In this document: piece by piece, positions 1 to 12,051 of the stretch | How positions within the stretch are numbered: the first letter of the stretch is position 1 | How the letters are laid out: each line of letters opens with the position of its first letter | NCBI GenBank assembly: GCA_963920575.1 | Contig: OY986966.1 | Coordinates: forward strand, 23,837,717 to 23,901,716 | Length of the DNA: 64,000 nucleotides | Direction of reading: 5' to 3' | Source of the DNA: Narthecium ossifragum | Taxonomy: Eukaryota; Streptophyta; Magnoliopsida; Dioscoreales; Nartheciaceae | Notes under the pieces: model-generated | Told to the model about the DNA's origin: nothing | Seen by the model: the letters and a program-made list of their open reading frames with translations, nothing else | The model's database searches: none | Program-made: the position numbers and the translations under genes

Positions 1-1122
1 CATTAAAATGCGAATCATTCATAACAAATCAGCATATAAGATATCAACATTCTTACCCACGAAGATCGATCTTCTCTCTACGTGCACTCTGCCAAGGAAG
101 AGATCAATCTTCCTCACAAGGAGATCGATCTTCCTTAAGAGAGCGTTCTGTTTGGGGAAAAAGGGATCAATCTTCCTTCCCAAGAAGATCGATTTTCCCC
201 AAGAGTACCCTCTGTAGAGGAAGAGATCAATCTTCTTAGCCCAAGAAGATCGATCTTCTTCAGATGACACAGAACACTAACAACAACAGATCGATCTTCT
301 TATCAAAGAAGATCGATCGTCATACGTCGGTTGGTATAGTGAATAGTGTTGAAAACCAAATTTCTTGGATTCGATTTATCAAAACCAATCCAAATCAAAC
401 CAAACTTTGGACGGATGTGCAATTTATGGTAGGGAACCTAATAGTACCAAAAAATCTAACTTCTGACGGTTGGATTTCAAATGTAGGTCAAAATAGCCGA
501 AAACCGACGAAACGACGAGGAATACAAAATTCATCCGATAGAATACAAAATTAACAAAGTAGTGTTCTAAACACGCTATTACACTACTCTATCAAGTTAC
601 ATAACATTCCAATAAACACAAACACATGAAAACCACATAAAATCGATCTTAGGGAAACCAATCCGCAGGAATTGGGTAGAAACACCTATATGTATAGACG
701 TGCAAGTGATCTACAAGATCCTCAACTCAGATTGTTGCGGATCTGTGTCGAAAAGCCGCAGCCGACAACCAAGGGGAGAGAGAAAGAGAGAAAAAGAAAG
801 AGAAGGGAAGAGAGAGAAAAGAGAAGGGATTTATAGAGATCTGAAACGATCTCAGCCGTCCGATTCGATCTTTCCCGATCGAGCTCCTATCTTCCGATTA
901 GAAACACCTTTGATGTTCTAATCAATCACATACATCAATCTATGGCAATGTGTGCATAACGCGGGTGTAAACCCGACCACCAGGGCGTAACTTTACCAAA
1001 TTACCCTTGGGGTCCAAAATGCCAATACGATCACCCGATCGAACCCGACGCGGAACCCAACCAATAGGCAAACGGCCCTCGAACTACACGGTCGAGCCAG
1101 GTTAGAGGAACGGGTCCTCACA
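1..1122 (-). mobile_element. Chromovirus-type LTR, 5' part, cut by window start
   Basis: On the minus strand this starts TGTGAGGACCCG at 1122, the same start as the solo LTRs elsewhere in the window, and its first part resembles the LTR at 22535-25304. Positions about 65-310 hold a run of AAGATCGATCTTC-like palindromes, like those of 23465-23805 in that LTR. The other end lies outside the window, so solo LTR or element end cannot be decided. Short open frames here have no recognisable product. Confidence 0.75.
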
Positions 1123-1359
1123 GTTTGAGTTATCAGAGGTGCAAAAGGGTCATCTGAAATACATAACCAACCATAACTGTCCATAACTGACGTAAAATGG
1201 TGTTTAAAACGTAAATCTAATGATGGTGATGTACTGGCCAACACGTTTCACTCATTTGGTGTAAACATCAATTAACTATATTATTAAGGGGGGAAGGGCC
1301 AGAGCCTAGAGACCCAAGTACCCTCCTACTTTGTTAATAATCCAATTAGACTTTTTTTG

Positions 1360-2128
1360 AGGCATTAAACCCAGAACTTATGACAAAAGACGAAACTATT
1401 TTTCTTTATTTTTTCTATTTTTCCCAGCTTTATCTCTTTCCTCTCCCTCCTTTCTCCAACCCGATTGAGACCGACGACCTCTTCCTCCACGATCTCACCA
1501 CCGGACGCTACCGCTACCACGCTGTCAGCCTCCCTATCTCCTCTTGCCGACCATGCCGCCATCTTGTCTAGGTCCGAGCTTTGACCAGCCCTACTGCCGC
1601 CGTTCTCTCTCTTAGTTGCGTCCAACCACCACCACCCGCTCGCCATTAACCCCGGCAAGCTCCCCCAGACCGCCAGCATCTCCTCCATCGGAGCCGCGAC
1701 CACCCGCGGTGAACCCTCTCCATTCCATGGCCATCTTGGCCTCCCCTGAGGTCCCCTGCGTCGACGATGACCTCCCTCAGTACTGGTGACCTCGACCTGA
1801 GCTTAGTCATCGCCCGAGCTCCTCTGTCTCCTCCGGATCCGACAACGCTGACGTCACCTCCCGATGAGGCCTCAACGTCGCTCGACCTTCCCGGCCTCCG
1901 TCCACATCGGGAGCCCATTCGAGCTCCTCCTCCCTCCAAGATCCGGCCCTGAGTCATCGGAATCCGCCACCCCGCCGGCTTCCCGCGCAGCCCGGCCCCA
2001 GGATCCGGCTACCTCATCAATCCGCAACCCTTCGCCGGCCGTTCCCAGGCGACATCCACCGGCCACAACCTCTCCTTGCTTGCGGTCTTCTTCTTCATCG
2101 AGCTCTATCCTCCTGAGCTGGTTCAACC
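1360..2128 (+). repeat. GC-rich repeat family R, copy 1 left part
   Basis: A pyrimidine-rich lead (about 1390-1455) runs into GC-rich, coding-like sequence without a convincing gene. Two exact anchors tie it to other copies: CCGGCCTCCGTCCAC at 1891-1905 recurs at 54856-54870, and GAGCTGGTTCAACC at 2115-2128 recurs at 61436-61449. The copy is split by the solo LTR that follows. The gene-like composition suggests captured exons (a Pack-MULE or Helitron is possible), but I recognise no parent gene. Confidence 0.55.
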
Positions 2129-4657
2129 TATCACACCCCGACCCAGAAAATCCATTCAGGCCGAGGGGTAAACCAGCCTAACTCAAATCAAACCTGTGGA
2201 GCAAGATTTCATTGATTACAGCTAAGAATTGAACAAACTAGATATCATATAAACAACTAATTATTACAATCATCAAAATTATAATACTTGAATGAAACAA
2301 ACTTTTTCAAATACATAAGAATAACAATAATCCAATTCATTCACGAGTTCAACAAATTATACATCATGATCAAAAATTGAAAATAAAGCCTTAGAAGAAA
2401 CTCCTCGAAGCTCCAAAGTCTTCAATCTTCCCGAGAGTGCCACGCTACCGTTTAGAAGATCACCTGAAGAAGGAACTGCATCAGTGCCTACATCGCTAAT
2501 GCAGCCAAGGTATGGTGAGAAACAATGCCCGGTAGGGTTCTACTCTGCGTCGCGTTAAAAAAAAAGGGAAACAACAACAGTGTCGTTCTCCGTCAAAATT
2601 GAAAGAGTGTCCTAAGACCTACACCAGCATCACCGATTCCCTGAGGGCTCATGTCCAGGTCACCCTCATCCAATGGTGAAACAAGGGGGATGATCCTACA
2701 CGGGTACAGACATAGGGTTTGCACATCACCGTTGCACTCACCACAGACCCTCATCGACTAACAACTCATCATACGAAGACAGAAGTCAGGGACATCGACA
2801 ACCACCCTTGGCACTTGGCGTCGGGAGAACCGACACGACCACTACACATTATGTGACATAATATAATATCGACAACAACAACAACAACCCCAAAATAATA
2901 GCAAACATGATTAGATGACAACAATCACGCCCTAAATCTCAACTAACCAACCTCTAGTCCTAGGGCTAGATCCAGGCTACCCGAAACCCCCGGATCGGCG
3001 ATACTCCCATCGGTCACATCCTAATCCTAAATGTCTCTAATGCAAACATTACGCATGAGCCTACACAATCAACTAAGCTAGATATCTTTATATGGCATTT
3101 CATCATACAAGTCAAGTATAGTATGCAACATACCAAATGAGAGCTAATAATAAAGCATAGTAAAAGACTAAGCATTACATAAGTATAAATGAGGCTAATA
3201 AGGTATAGAGCATAACATAGCTAAACATTACCAACCCATCAAGGGTTTACAAGAATTCAAGCTCTTAGAGAGCTTGTGAACATTCTACAACGTGAAGTAT
3301 GTCAATAATGGGATATAGCCAAACAAACCTCTACAAGGCTTACCAACGATCAAGCTATCAATAGCCAAGCCATGCATATCATTCTATAAGAGTTTACCTC
3401 ATGCCATATCTATTTGGTATTCCATCGAACAACTCATGAGCTAAGCATGTCATTCAATACTAAACATCTCATGATTGAAGGCATACAAGCTTTCATACTT
3501 CTATTAGCCAAACCATGTATGATTCCAAGTCATTAACATAACATACAACATATTATGACACACATTCGGCTTCTAACAAACATTATAACAAACACTATAA
3601 GAGCGGCACACCTTCGGACTTACATTTATACTAAACATTCCCAAGGGGCATGACTCCCTCGATTCACCTACAAAGTCACACATAGGGCTCGGCCAATAAG
3701 GCATAATAGATATACGTACTTATATATAGAGCATGGCATCCATTCTACATATATTCCCAACTTTGCATGAAGCTTAGCAATCAACTCAACTTTTCATAAA
3801 TCTCACATAAATGTTTCAAATTTCATGAAAATTAGCATGCTAGCTCTAATCATTAATATTAGGATCAAACCAAAAAATCGGATTGAAAGAAATTTTGAAA
3901 ACCATCAAAACGGCTAAAAAATACCCTCTCTGTCAACCTTGGGATCGATCCCAATTGGGCAGACGAATTGAGATCGATCATGTCTGGGTGAATCCGGAAA
4001 AACTCAAACTAAAACCAATAAAATCTCTATCAATCGAACTCCAAACGATATAAAACTTGAAACTAAGATAGAATAGATGGAGGAAGACATACTAGAAGCT
4101 AGAAATCACACAAATCACCTAGATTCAAGCTATTTGACTCTTAATATGGAGATTTACGGTTGAAACCCTACCAAATAGGAAGCTAATCCTTCAAATCTTG
4201 AATCATTGGATCTAGGTTGGCCTAAATCCCTCATCTCCCAAGCTTTGGCCCTCCAAATCGTCTCTCTTTGGTCTCTAACCAGCTCTCCCTCTCTAACCCT
4301 CTAACTCTCTAAGTTGAGAAAAGCACTAAAATGAGAGAAACCCGGAAGGGAAGTATCTATTTATATAAGATAGTGCCACATCACGACCATCTAAGGCACT
4401 ATGGGTTATAAGGATGATTAATGGTATAACAATGCCATTAAATGGCTAGATTAGGGTCTAACAATAACATACATCATCTATAACACCGTGTGTGCACTAA
4501 CGCATGTGAAACCCAACTCTGTAAGGAAAAATTACCAAAATGCCCCTGGAGTTGCAATGATCGATGCGATAGTTCAACAAGGCCAACCGAACCAAACCAA
4601 CCAAGCCAAACCCTCGACCTATATAGTCAAACCAGTTTAAAGGTACGGGTACTCACA
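2129..4657 (-). mobile_element. Solo LTR, chromovirus type, TSD CAACC
   Basis: This 2529-bp LTR reads TGTGAGTACC at its start (4657, minus strand) and ends GGGGTGTGATA at 2129. It is flanked by the perfect 5-bp duplication CAACC at 2124-2128 and 4658-4662, so both ends are exact. No internal region is present, so it is the product of recombination between two LTRs. GATCGATC palindromes occur at about 3945-3985. It has split a family-R repeat. Confidence 0.9.
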
Positions 4658-5270
4658 CAACCAGTCTCATCCAATGGGGTATAGTCAGGTCCTCACCTGA
4701 TCTAATCGACCTCCGGCAGAATTCAGTCGTCGGATCCAACACTTTTCTCTTTTTCATTTTTCTCTCTTCTCTTTTCTACTCTTTAAAAATTCGAATCCAG
4801 CACCGCAACGACTGAGGACGGCTGAGGCACACCTCCAACATACCTCTTTTTCTTTTTTCTCTTTTTCATTTTACTCTTTTCTCTTTTCTATTCTTTACAC
4901 CTTCGGATCCAGCACTACAATGGTTGAGGACGGCGGGGGGCCATCAAATCTCGCCAAGAACACGTTGGAGAAGAATCGTGGGGCGACGAGGGGGTTGGAT
5001 CAGAGGATTTAGGAGGTCGGACATCCGACGACCTCTTCCTCCAAGCACCACCATCGCCAACCTCGTCGGATCCGCATCTCCGCTGCCCATCGCCTTGATC
5101 CAACCTGGTGGATGGACTCCCTAGCCACCCACGACCCCTCCTCCATCGGCGCCAACAACCGTCGGAACCTTCTCGCGGTTGATCAAGGCCAGAGCATCCA
5201 CGGCCATCCGATCCTCCTTGCTTCCTCTGCAAGCTAATTAAATCTGAATTGAAGCAGTTAGAATGACATT
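4658..5270 (+). repeat. GC-rich repeat family R, copy 1 right part
   Basis: This is the continuation of the repeat at 1360-2128 after the solo LTR. It has two similar pyrimidine-rich stretches (4740-4795 and 4850-4905, both with TTTTTCTCTTTTTCATTTT-like text), which look like a local duplication. GC-rich sequence with frames on both strands follows, but no convincing protein. An AT-rich tail (5280-5400) contains GTCCAAAAA-like motifs. Confidence 0.5.
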
Positions 5271-5401
5271 TTGGTCATGAAAAAAATACCACTAACCATA
5301 ATGGCCTATTTTTGGACTAAATGTCTTAAAAAATATTAATTGGACTATACGTTGATTTATTACCAATTTTTGGACCTTATGTCAATTAACCGTATCATTA
5401 A

Positions 5402-6046
5402 GGGTTGTAATCGAGCCAAGCTTAATGGAGCCCGGCTCTAATCAAGCTCGGATTGAAATCAAATTTGAGACTAATATTGGTGATTACTTTTGAGCCGAGA
5501 TTAATTTTGAGCCTATTTTGACCGGAGCCGAGTTTAATGGAGCATGGCTCTAATTAAGCTCGACTTCAAATCAAATTTGTGTCTAATATTGGTGATTACT
5601 TTTGAGCCGAGATTAATTTTGAGCCGAGCCGAGTTCGAGCCTTTATGAGTCGTTTGATGCTAGCTTAGTGTGTCGACCATAATGAGTCTATTGAAACATG
5701 CAAGCCTTAATAGGTTGCTAAATTCAAATTAAGCATGAAATCCATCATAATTTAAGTTTTATTTGTAAATTTTGAATTCAAACAGATTTGTACATCATTT
5801 TCTCCACCATCAAAGGCAAAATACGATTTTTTTACATAGAAAAGAAATGAAATAAAAAAACAAAAAAAATATACTAACAAGAGTTTTTGAGCCTCGACGA
5901 GCCGAGATTGATCAAGACTACTTTTATACAAAGAGCTTGATTTAAAATTAATTTTGAGTCGAATAAGAGTGATTAAGCTCAGCTCATTTAAATTCGAGCC
6001 GAGCTTGATTGAACCTATTATCGAGCCGAGCTCGAGTCAGCCTAAT
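5402..6046. mobile_element. hAT-like MITE rich in GAGCCGAGCTCGAG
   Basis: The segment opens TTAAGGGTTGTAATCGAGCC and closes with CGAGCTCGAGTCAGCCTAATTC, so the ends are roughly inverted. Short GAGCCGAG/CTCGGCTC motifs crowd both ends, as in many plant non-autonomous hAT elements. There is no open reading frame. 5455-5520 and 5570-5625 are near-duplicates of one another. Boundaries are approximate because no clear 8-bp duplication was found. Confidence 0.55.
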
Positions 6047-6299
6047 TCTAACTGGGAAGCCAGATCTACATAGAAGAGCACAATAGTACTATACATTTAA
6101 AAAATGCTCAGAAACCACACAGTCCAATAATTAAATAATCTTGATGGTTTAGAATTTTTGCAACTGCTAATTTTAATATTCTAAAATAATAGTTAGATTT
6201 TATGGATAATTGGTTAAAACCTCAGATTAAGGAAACTTATCCGTAAAAAAACCCATCTGATAAGTTGTTAAGGTAATAACCCCATCAGTTAAGCGTTTT

Positions 6300-8935
6300 A
6301 GTTAATTATTGACTATAGATGAGTAAAAGTACTCCCACGTATCCAACGACTGAGGTTTACCGGAGTTTGATCGTCGACGAGGAGGGCTCTTCGGAGCGTG
6401 GAACCAGTGCTGGAGAGTTTGTGGAGGTCTCAGGAAGAGATCCACCGGGTCCGATCGTGTAAAAGGTGCCCGTGGTGGCCGGATTTGGGTTCTTGGTGGT
6501 GGTTCGTCGGTGGTGATGGTGGCGTCAATTCGAGGCAAGATTGATGCGGAAGGACTACAGGAGGTAGGAAGTGTGATTTGGTGGAGTTTGAGGAGATCTC
6601 AATGTAGATGAGTGGTCGGTTTGGTGGAGAACGGCGGACGGGGTTTTGGCGGTGATGACCGGCGTCGAAGGAGATCTTTTTGAGGGTAGTGAAGGTCGGA
6701 GGAAGACAGGGGAGGTGAAGGTGGGACGAGCGGTGGTTGTTGGGAGGAGTGGGGGTGTTCGGAGCGGCGACGATGGCGAGGCGAAGGCCACGGTTCGAGG
6801 ACAAGCTGACCCAAGGCACGAATTAGCTGGGATAATGAAGTCACAGCTCGAATGTGAGCCGAGCCGAGCCGACATGGGGAAGACAGAGAAATTAAGGGAA
6901 AAATCTGAAAAATTAGGAAAAAATTGGGAAAAATGAAAATAAAAGTGAGAAAAAATATGGAAATAAAATCTTAGAAGTGAATTCGTTAATCTAAGATCTT
7001 GACTCGGTTCGTGCCTCCGAAGTAAGATGATGGGAAGCCGGTATGAGGAAGAGAGAGAAAATTAATGGGAAAAGTGAGGAAAAATGTAAAAAATGGGAAA
7101 ATGAAAAAAATTAAAGGCGATCCACCTCAGCAAGCCGACCTAATCCGAGGTGGGCTAGGACGATGAAGTCCCGGCTCCCTCAGCTAGCTGCGCGGGTGTG
7201 GGGGCGAGCCGCGGGTGAGCTGCGAGCGAGCCGGCGTGGAAAAAGTAGAGAGAAAATAGGAAAAGGCCATAAAATAGAGGAAAAATAGGGGAAAGTAGGA
7301 AATGAGAGAGAAAATACGGAAAAATAGGAAAAGGGGTAGAAAAATATGGGGGAAAAGGTAGGGAAAACTATGGAAGAAAAGTCAAGGTGACTGAAAAGAC
7401 CCTCAATAGAGAATTTTAACCAATTGAGCATTAAGTTACGATTTGGGGAGTTAAAAAGATAAAAATGTAGTTAAAAGGACAAAAATGGAGTTAGCAAGAT
7501 AAAAATGCAATTACAAAGATAAAAATGGAGTTAAAAATATAAAAATGAAAGAAAGATAAAAAATGGAGTTACAAAGATAAAAATTGAATTGACGGCCAAA
7601 TAAGCTCGTCGGGTGTTAAGACTAGCAAAAGAGGGTTCATAGGGACAAGGAGAATTGATCCCCGGTTTGTTATCGGCTAGAACGGTGATGGAGGCGGCAG
7701 ATCCGTGTTGTAAAAGGAGAAAAGATAAAAAAAAATGCAGTTAAAAAAATAAAAAATGGAGTTAGAAAGATAAAAAAATGTAATTAAAAAGATAAAAATG
7801 GGGTTAAAAAAATAAAAGTGAAGGAAAGATAAAAATGGAGTTAAAATGGTAAAAATGGAGTTAAAAAGATAAAAATAGAGGAAAGATAAAAATATAGGAA
7901 TGATAAAAATGCAGTTAAAATGGTAAAAATGGAGTTACAAAGATAAAAATGGAGGAGAGAAAAAACTGTATTGTTGGCCAAATGAGCTCGATTTTAGATC
8001 GTCAATTTTTCAAATTTCATGTACAATTTTTCAATTTGAGATCGTAAATATTTCAAATTGAATTGGGTCTGATTGACTTAAACTGGGTCTGATTTCGATT
8101 GTTGGATTAAAACTGGCTGAGTTGGCTTGGGTTTGGCTTAGCTGAACCAAGTCCTACCGTATATGATTAAACTGGGCCTGGGGTTGATCGGGTTAAGCTG
8201 GCTGGACCAACTTAGTGACTTGAATATGGGTCTGGGCTTGATCGGGTCCGACGGTTGAGGCTTGTTGGAGGTTTATCGGTGGCGGTGTTGGAAGTCAGAG
8301 GTTGGTGTTGACGGAGGAGACGTTGTGGGAGGATGGGGAAGTGATCCAATGGTTTGGATCGCCTGAGAGGTGGTAGAAGGGGCGGATCCGATGAGGACGG
8401 CGCCGGATTTGAGGGAGAAGGAGAGGTCAACGGAGATCCAATGATGAGGAATGGTTTGGATTGGCCCGAGAGCTGGTAGAAGTGGCCGGATCTGACCGGG
8501 CAATGGTCGAAGGAGGACCGGTGGGGCCTTGGGTGTCCGAATCCGAGGTCGGATGGGACGTGGGAGGTCGGAGACGGCAGTGTTGAGAGATGGAGGCGCC
8601 TGATCCGAGAGAGGGGAGAAGCTTGAGCGATGCTTCTGGCGATGAGGGTGGTCGGCCAATAGCAAGACGTCGTCGGGCGTCGTCGGGGAGGGCGGTGTCG
8701 TCGAAGTGCTGGTTCCGGAGGAGATGCGGGAAGGTTGGGTGGTGGTCGAGCTCGACGATTAGGTCGAAGGTAACGGAGATGGCCGTCGTCGTCGAGCTCG
8801 AGGAGAGGGAAGGAGCAGTCGGTGGCTGCGGCTACAGTGGAGAAGGAGGAGGTGAGGGGTGAAGAGGTTTGCTAGGATTGTAGTGGTCCACTGGAATAAC
8901 GAGGTCGATAGGAGAGAGGAGAGGCTGGAAAAAAT
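6300..8935 (-). repeat. Long composite copy of repeat family R, reverse orientation
   Basis: Read on the minus strand the order is: GC-rich pseudo-coding block (8880-8200), degenerate AT-rich minisatellite (7960-7440), pyrimidine-rich block (7400-7070), second GC-rich block (6870-6300). The copy at 51869-55010 has the same order in plus orientation. The join after the minisatellite can be aligned directly: CAATTGGTTAAAATTCTC here against TAATTGGCTGAAAAATCTC there. The frames are proline-, serine- and arginine-rich with no recognised domain, so they are not called as genes. Confidence 0.6.
7440..7960. repeat. Degenerate ~20-bp AT-rich minisatellite
   Basis: Variants of GGAGTTAAAAAGATAAAAAT are repeated more than fifteen times, interrupted at 7590-7730 by unique sequence. 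The reverse complement, with changes, forms the array at 52840-53900 in the partner repeat. Confidence 0.8.
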
Positions 8936-9304
8936 AGAAAAATGTATTTTGATCTTTTTTGTGTGATTTCAATTTATTAATCGAGAAAAGACTAGCTTGG
9001 GTTATTTACAAAGAGGATGAGGACCATGAGGTTATGGACAAAGAAAGGGCCAGATATGCGGCTTTGGACAAAAACCCTAGATTTTATTCTCCATTTATAA
9101 AGGCATGGGAATACTAATCCTAATGGGACTCCTAGGAGTCGAAGTCAGAATAAAATAATAGTTTTAGGAGCCTGATCGAATCTAACTGTGCACAGTTTTA
9201 GAAGAGCTCAATAGAGTTCATTCACTCTTCCTTTTCCACGTTCAAATGTGTAAGCAAACATAGCATTCCAATGGATTTATTTACCTCGCATGACGAGTCC
9301 TTCC
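8936..9304. other. Intergenic, no gene seen
   Basis: AT-rich sequence with no frame or motif I can assign. It contains GACCATGAGGTTATGGAC-type text but nothing recognisable. Confidence 0.5.
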
Positions 9305-9308
9305 ATTG

Positions 9309-9669
9309 TTTAGGGGGACCTTAATGGGGGGTCGGAACGGGGTCGGGGAAGTGGTTAGAAACCGGATCGGGGTCGAGACGAGATATTATTTTTTTCTATT
9401 TATCTTCAATCCAATTTTATCTGAACTGTTATTTTAATTTAAAATCATGAATTTGTTTTTTGCTTTTAAAATTTTGGATTGAGTCATTGAGATGGGAGGG
9501 GTTCCTACATGCGGGGGGTCGGGGTGCCTTTATTATTGGAACGGGCGGGGTTAGGTCCGGCCCAGAGTGCCTTCATTATCGGAGCATGCCGGGATCGGAG
9601 TGACTCAGTAGCATGCGGGGTCACGGCAGGGTAAAGGACCCGTCTCAGCCCGTCACGTTGCCATCCTAG
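9309..9669. mobile_element. hAT-like MITE with G-rich subterminal repeats
   Basis: One end reads TAGGGGGACC followed by repeated GGGGTCGG. The other end, read on the minus strand, starts CTAGGATGGCAACGTGACGG. The YTAGGRKGGCAA-type end and GGGTCGG/CCCGT subterminal repeats are typical of plant non-autonomous hAT elements. There is no coding capacity. It lies just downstream of the small gene at 10023-10274. Confidence 0.5.
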
Positions 9670-9941
9670 CAAGCCAGCTGCAGACCGCGTCAGACATTGA
9701 GTGCTGGTAACTTACTGTGAACACCGAAAGGACTGCAATTATTGGTCCGGGAGTAACTCCCATTATATTGTGAGGATATAAATGGAAATAAAAGGACAAA
9801 CGGACACGCGTGTCCCCCAAAAAGCTGTAAGCCCCATCAGACACGAACGAAGAAATGTCCAGACTTTGAATAAAACGTTTATTTCATTGCTTTTAGCTAA
9901 AAACCATAAAGCAAGCATCCGGCCAGCTGTGGTACTTCCAG

Positions 9942-9944
<3 letters not shown>

Positions 9945-9981
<37 letters not shown>
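9945..9981. repeat. (GA)n microsatellite
   Basis: About 18 uninterrupted GA units. On the minus strand this is a CT run lying 40-80 nt after the stop of the small gene, inside its likely 3' UTR, before a possible AATAAA at 9883-9878. Confidence 0.95.
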
Positions 9982-9983
<2 letters not shown>

Positions 9984-10022
9984 CATATGCAGCCAAAATC
10001 ACAGTGCACCGCCACCACATAA

Positions 10023-10274
10023 TCAAGGACAACTCTCAGAGCTCTTGATCATCTTCTTCTTCTTTTTCATCTCCGGTGCCGGCACAGGAATCTGTGGGAA
10101 TCCCTCCCGGGACGTCAGGTTACCCTTTTCATCAGCATTACCATCTCCAGCAGCCGCAGCAGCAACACTGGGTGTAGTACTGATCCCATGCGCGCCCTTG
10201 GGCATCTCCTCTTCAGCCACGTCAAATGCCATCGACGGGAGAGCCTGGGATGCTTGACGGCGGTGGCGAGACAT
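10023..10274 (-). CDS. Small conserved-looking protein of unknown function
   Basis: An 83-residue, intronless frame. I start it at the ATG at 10274, giving MSRHRRQASQALP, because a longer frame upstream runs through low-complexity Pro/His/Leu text and across the likely TATA box. The protein is hydrophilic: basic N-terminus, acidic patch near residues 18-24, a short Ala run near 38-42, a PQIPVPAP segment and a Lys-rich tail (MKKKKK). It has no signal peptide or membrane segment. The M-S-R-x-R-R-Q-x-S-x-A-L-P start resembles small plant proteins annotated only as hypothetical. That is from memory, not a search. A TATTTAA box sits about 80 nt upstream and AATAAA about 140 nt downstream, giving a compact complete gene model. 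Confidence 0.6.
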   Translation of the reverse strand: MSRHRRQASQALPSMAFDVAEEEMPKGAHGISTTPSVAAAAAGDGNADEKGNLTSREGFPQIPVPAPEMKKKKKMIKSSESCP

Positions 10275-10351
10275 GCTTCGGTCTGGACTAGCTAAAAAGA
10301 GAGGTTGGTGGTAATGGTAGATGTGAGAATGAGCTAGAGAAGCTAGGGGGG

Positions 10352-10358
10352 TTAAATA
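10352..10358 (-). promoter_or_regulatory. Probable TATA box of the small gene
   Basis: TATTTAA on the minus strand, about 78 nt upstream of the chosen ATG. This would leave a 5' leader of roughly 50 nt. Confidence 0.45.
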
Positions 10359-10539
10359 GGGGAGGAGGAGGAGTGAATGGGTGGGGGGGGCAAAGGCCAA
10401 AGGGTGGTGGATATGGTGGAGGGAGGGAGAGGGTGCCAGCCCGGCCAGGTTAGGAGGCATGCAAGGCGTCTAGGACTGGGAACTTTTTTGTCCATGGATG
10501 CTCGGTCGGTGACAGTAGGACTGTGCACGTACTGCATGT

Positions 10540-11127
10540 CTACGTGTCAGGGACTACTCATAGGCCAAGGGAACCTTAATTTGAAAAGTAATTACCTCGC
10601 ACGCCGAATGGAACTATTCCTAGGCCAATAGGGGCGTCGCCCACACCAATTTTTGAAAGATAATTAACCACACTCAAGCTTTTGGAAGATAGTGAATTAT
10701 ATCTTATAAAATCTAAGCTTCTTTTATCAAAAATATCTCTCTGTTATCAATATTATGCTAACAGTAGAAAACAAAATCTCTATAAATCAATATCAATATC
10801 TCTCATATCCTAAACCTCGTTTGATTTGATAGAGGGTTAGAAAAAATATGATTAAAAATGGTTAGAAAAAGTGGGGTTAAGAAATATTTATAGGAAAAAG
10901 TAAAGTGATGATAGATAAAATGAGGATAAAATAATAATAATTATTTTTTATGTTTAATTTAAAAATAAGATTAATGATAGGCCACATACCAAACAGGACG
11001 TGTCGGATTTTCTTTCATGTGGGTAGGGTCCTGAAATGTAAAAGATGGACGTAAAATAGAGGTTCTAAAGCGTAAAAAGTCCCACACTACCTACACTGTT
11101 GGAAGCAGCGGGACAACGCAGGTACAC
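10540..11127. other. Intergenic, AT-rich, possible small MITE
   Basis: No gene seen. 10815-10998 begins AACCTCGTTTGATTTGATAG and ends ACCAAACAGGACG, roughly inverted as in plant MITEs with GTTTGG ends. It has no clear target duplication, so it is not called separately. Confidence 0.4.
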
Positions 11128-11342
11128 CTAGGGGTGGCAATTCGGGTTCGCGGGTCGGGTTCGGGTCGGGTCATACACTGACCCGTTTAACAAAACACCA
11201 AACCCGAACCCGACCCGTTTATTAAACGGGTCCGGTTTATAAACCCGAACCCGACCCAATTATAAACGGGTCAACCCGACCCGACCTGCCTCACCCGTTT
11301 ATTAAACGGGTTAGGCGGGTCGGATCAGGTTGACCCGCCACG
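11128..11342. mobile_element. hAT-like MITE with ACCCG/CGGGT repeats
   Basis: It starts CTAGGGGTGGCAATTCGGG and continues with dense CGGGTCGGGT and ACCCGACCCG motifs plus ATTAAACGGGT palindromes, a hallmark of plant non-autonomous hAT elements. It ends near GGTTGACCCGCCACGGC, where the TIR is degraded. No coding capacity. Confidence 0.6.
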
Positions 11343-11384
11343 GCAACCCGTCACGCACAGGAGGGAGAGGCGGCGGCGGCCGGA

Positions 11385-11640
11385 TCTGGCCGAGAAACAC
11401 CGGGAAACAACCGGATCTGGCCGGATCTCGCCGGATCTGGCCGGATCTCACCGGATCTAAGGCGGATCTGGCCGGATCTGAGGCAGATCTGGCCGGATCT
11501 GAGGAGGATCTGGCCGGATCTGGCCAGATCTGAGGCGAATCTGGCCGGATCTGGGCGGATATGAGGTGGATCTGGCCGGATCTGAGGCGGATCTAGCCGG
11601 ATCTGAGGCGGATCTAGCCGGATCTGAGGCGACCTCGGGC
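11385..11640. repeat. Minisatellite of CCGGATCTGAGGCGGATCTGG type
   Basis: About 12 diverged units of roughly 21 bp built from GGATCTGGCC and GGATCTGAGGC. It is followed at 11640-11851 by a related GC-rich run with GGGGAGGTCGAGGACGGC repeats up to the gap. It lies immediately 3' of the ABCG gene. Frames through it are repeat artefacts. Confidence 0.85.
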
Positions 11641-11851
11641 TCGGGGAGGTCGAGGATGGTGACGCCTCGACGGGAAGGAGTGGGGGGCGGAGCCGCGGAG
11701 GCCGTGGAGGTCCTCGAGGTCGGTGGCGGTCGTGGACCTCGTGGTCGGCGCTGAGGCGACCTCGGGGAGGTCGAGGACGGCCGGGGAGGTCGAGGACGGC
11801 GACGTCGAGGTCAAGGACGGCGACGCCGCGACGAAGCTGAGGCGACCTCGG

Positions 11852-12051
11852 NNNNNNNNNNNNNNNNNNNNNNNNNNNNNNNNNNNNNNNNNNNNNNNNN
11901 NNNNNNNNNNNNNNNNNNNNNNNNNNNNNNNNNNNNNNNNNNNNNNNNNNNNNNNNNNNNNNNNNNNNNNNNNNNNNNNNNNNNNNNNNNNNNNNNNNNN
12001 NNNNNNNNNNNNNNNNNNNNNNNNNNNNNNNNNNNNNNNNNNNNNNNNNNN
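11852..12051. other. Assembly gap (200 N)
   Basis: Exactly 200 N. It removes the last codons and 3' UTR of the ABCG gene and sits in or beside a GC-rich tandem repeat. The other gap at 35849-36048 is also exactly 200 N, so the length is a placeholder rather than a measurement. Confidence 0.98.

Noticed and set aside
1262..5407. A single transposon bounded by CAATTAAC(T/C)…ATTAAGGG at both ends
   Set aside because: The two motifs are in the same orientation and only partly alike. Some inverted similarity (TCCAATTA…) lies just inside, but I could not fix ends or a target duplication.
10275..10460. N-terminal extension of the small gene
   Set aside because: Low-complexity Pro/His/Leu text that overlaps the likely TATA box at 10352-10358.
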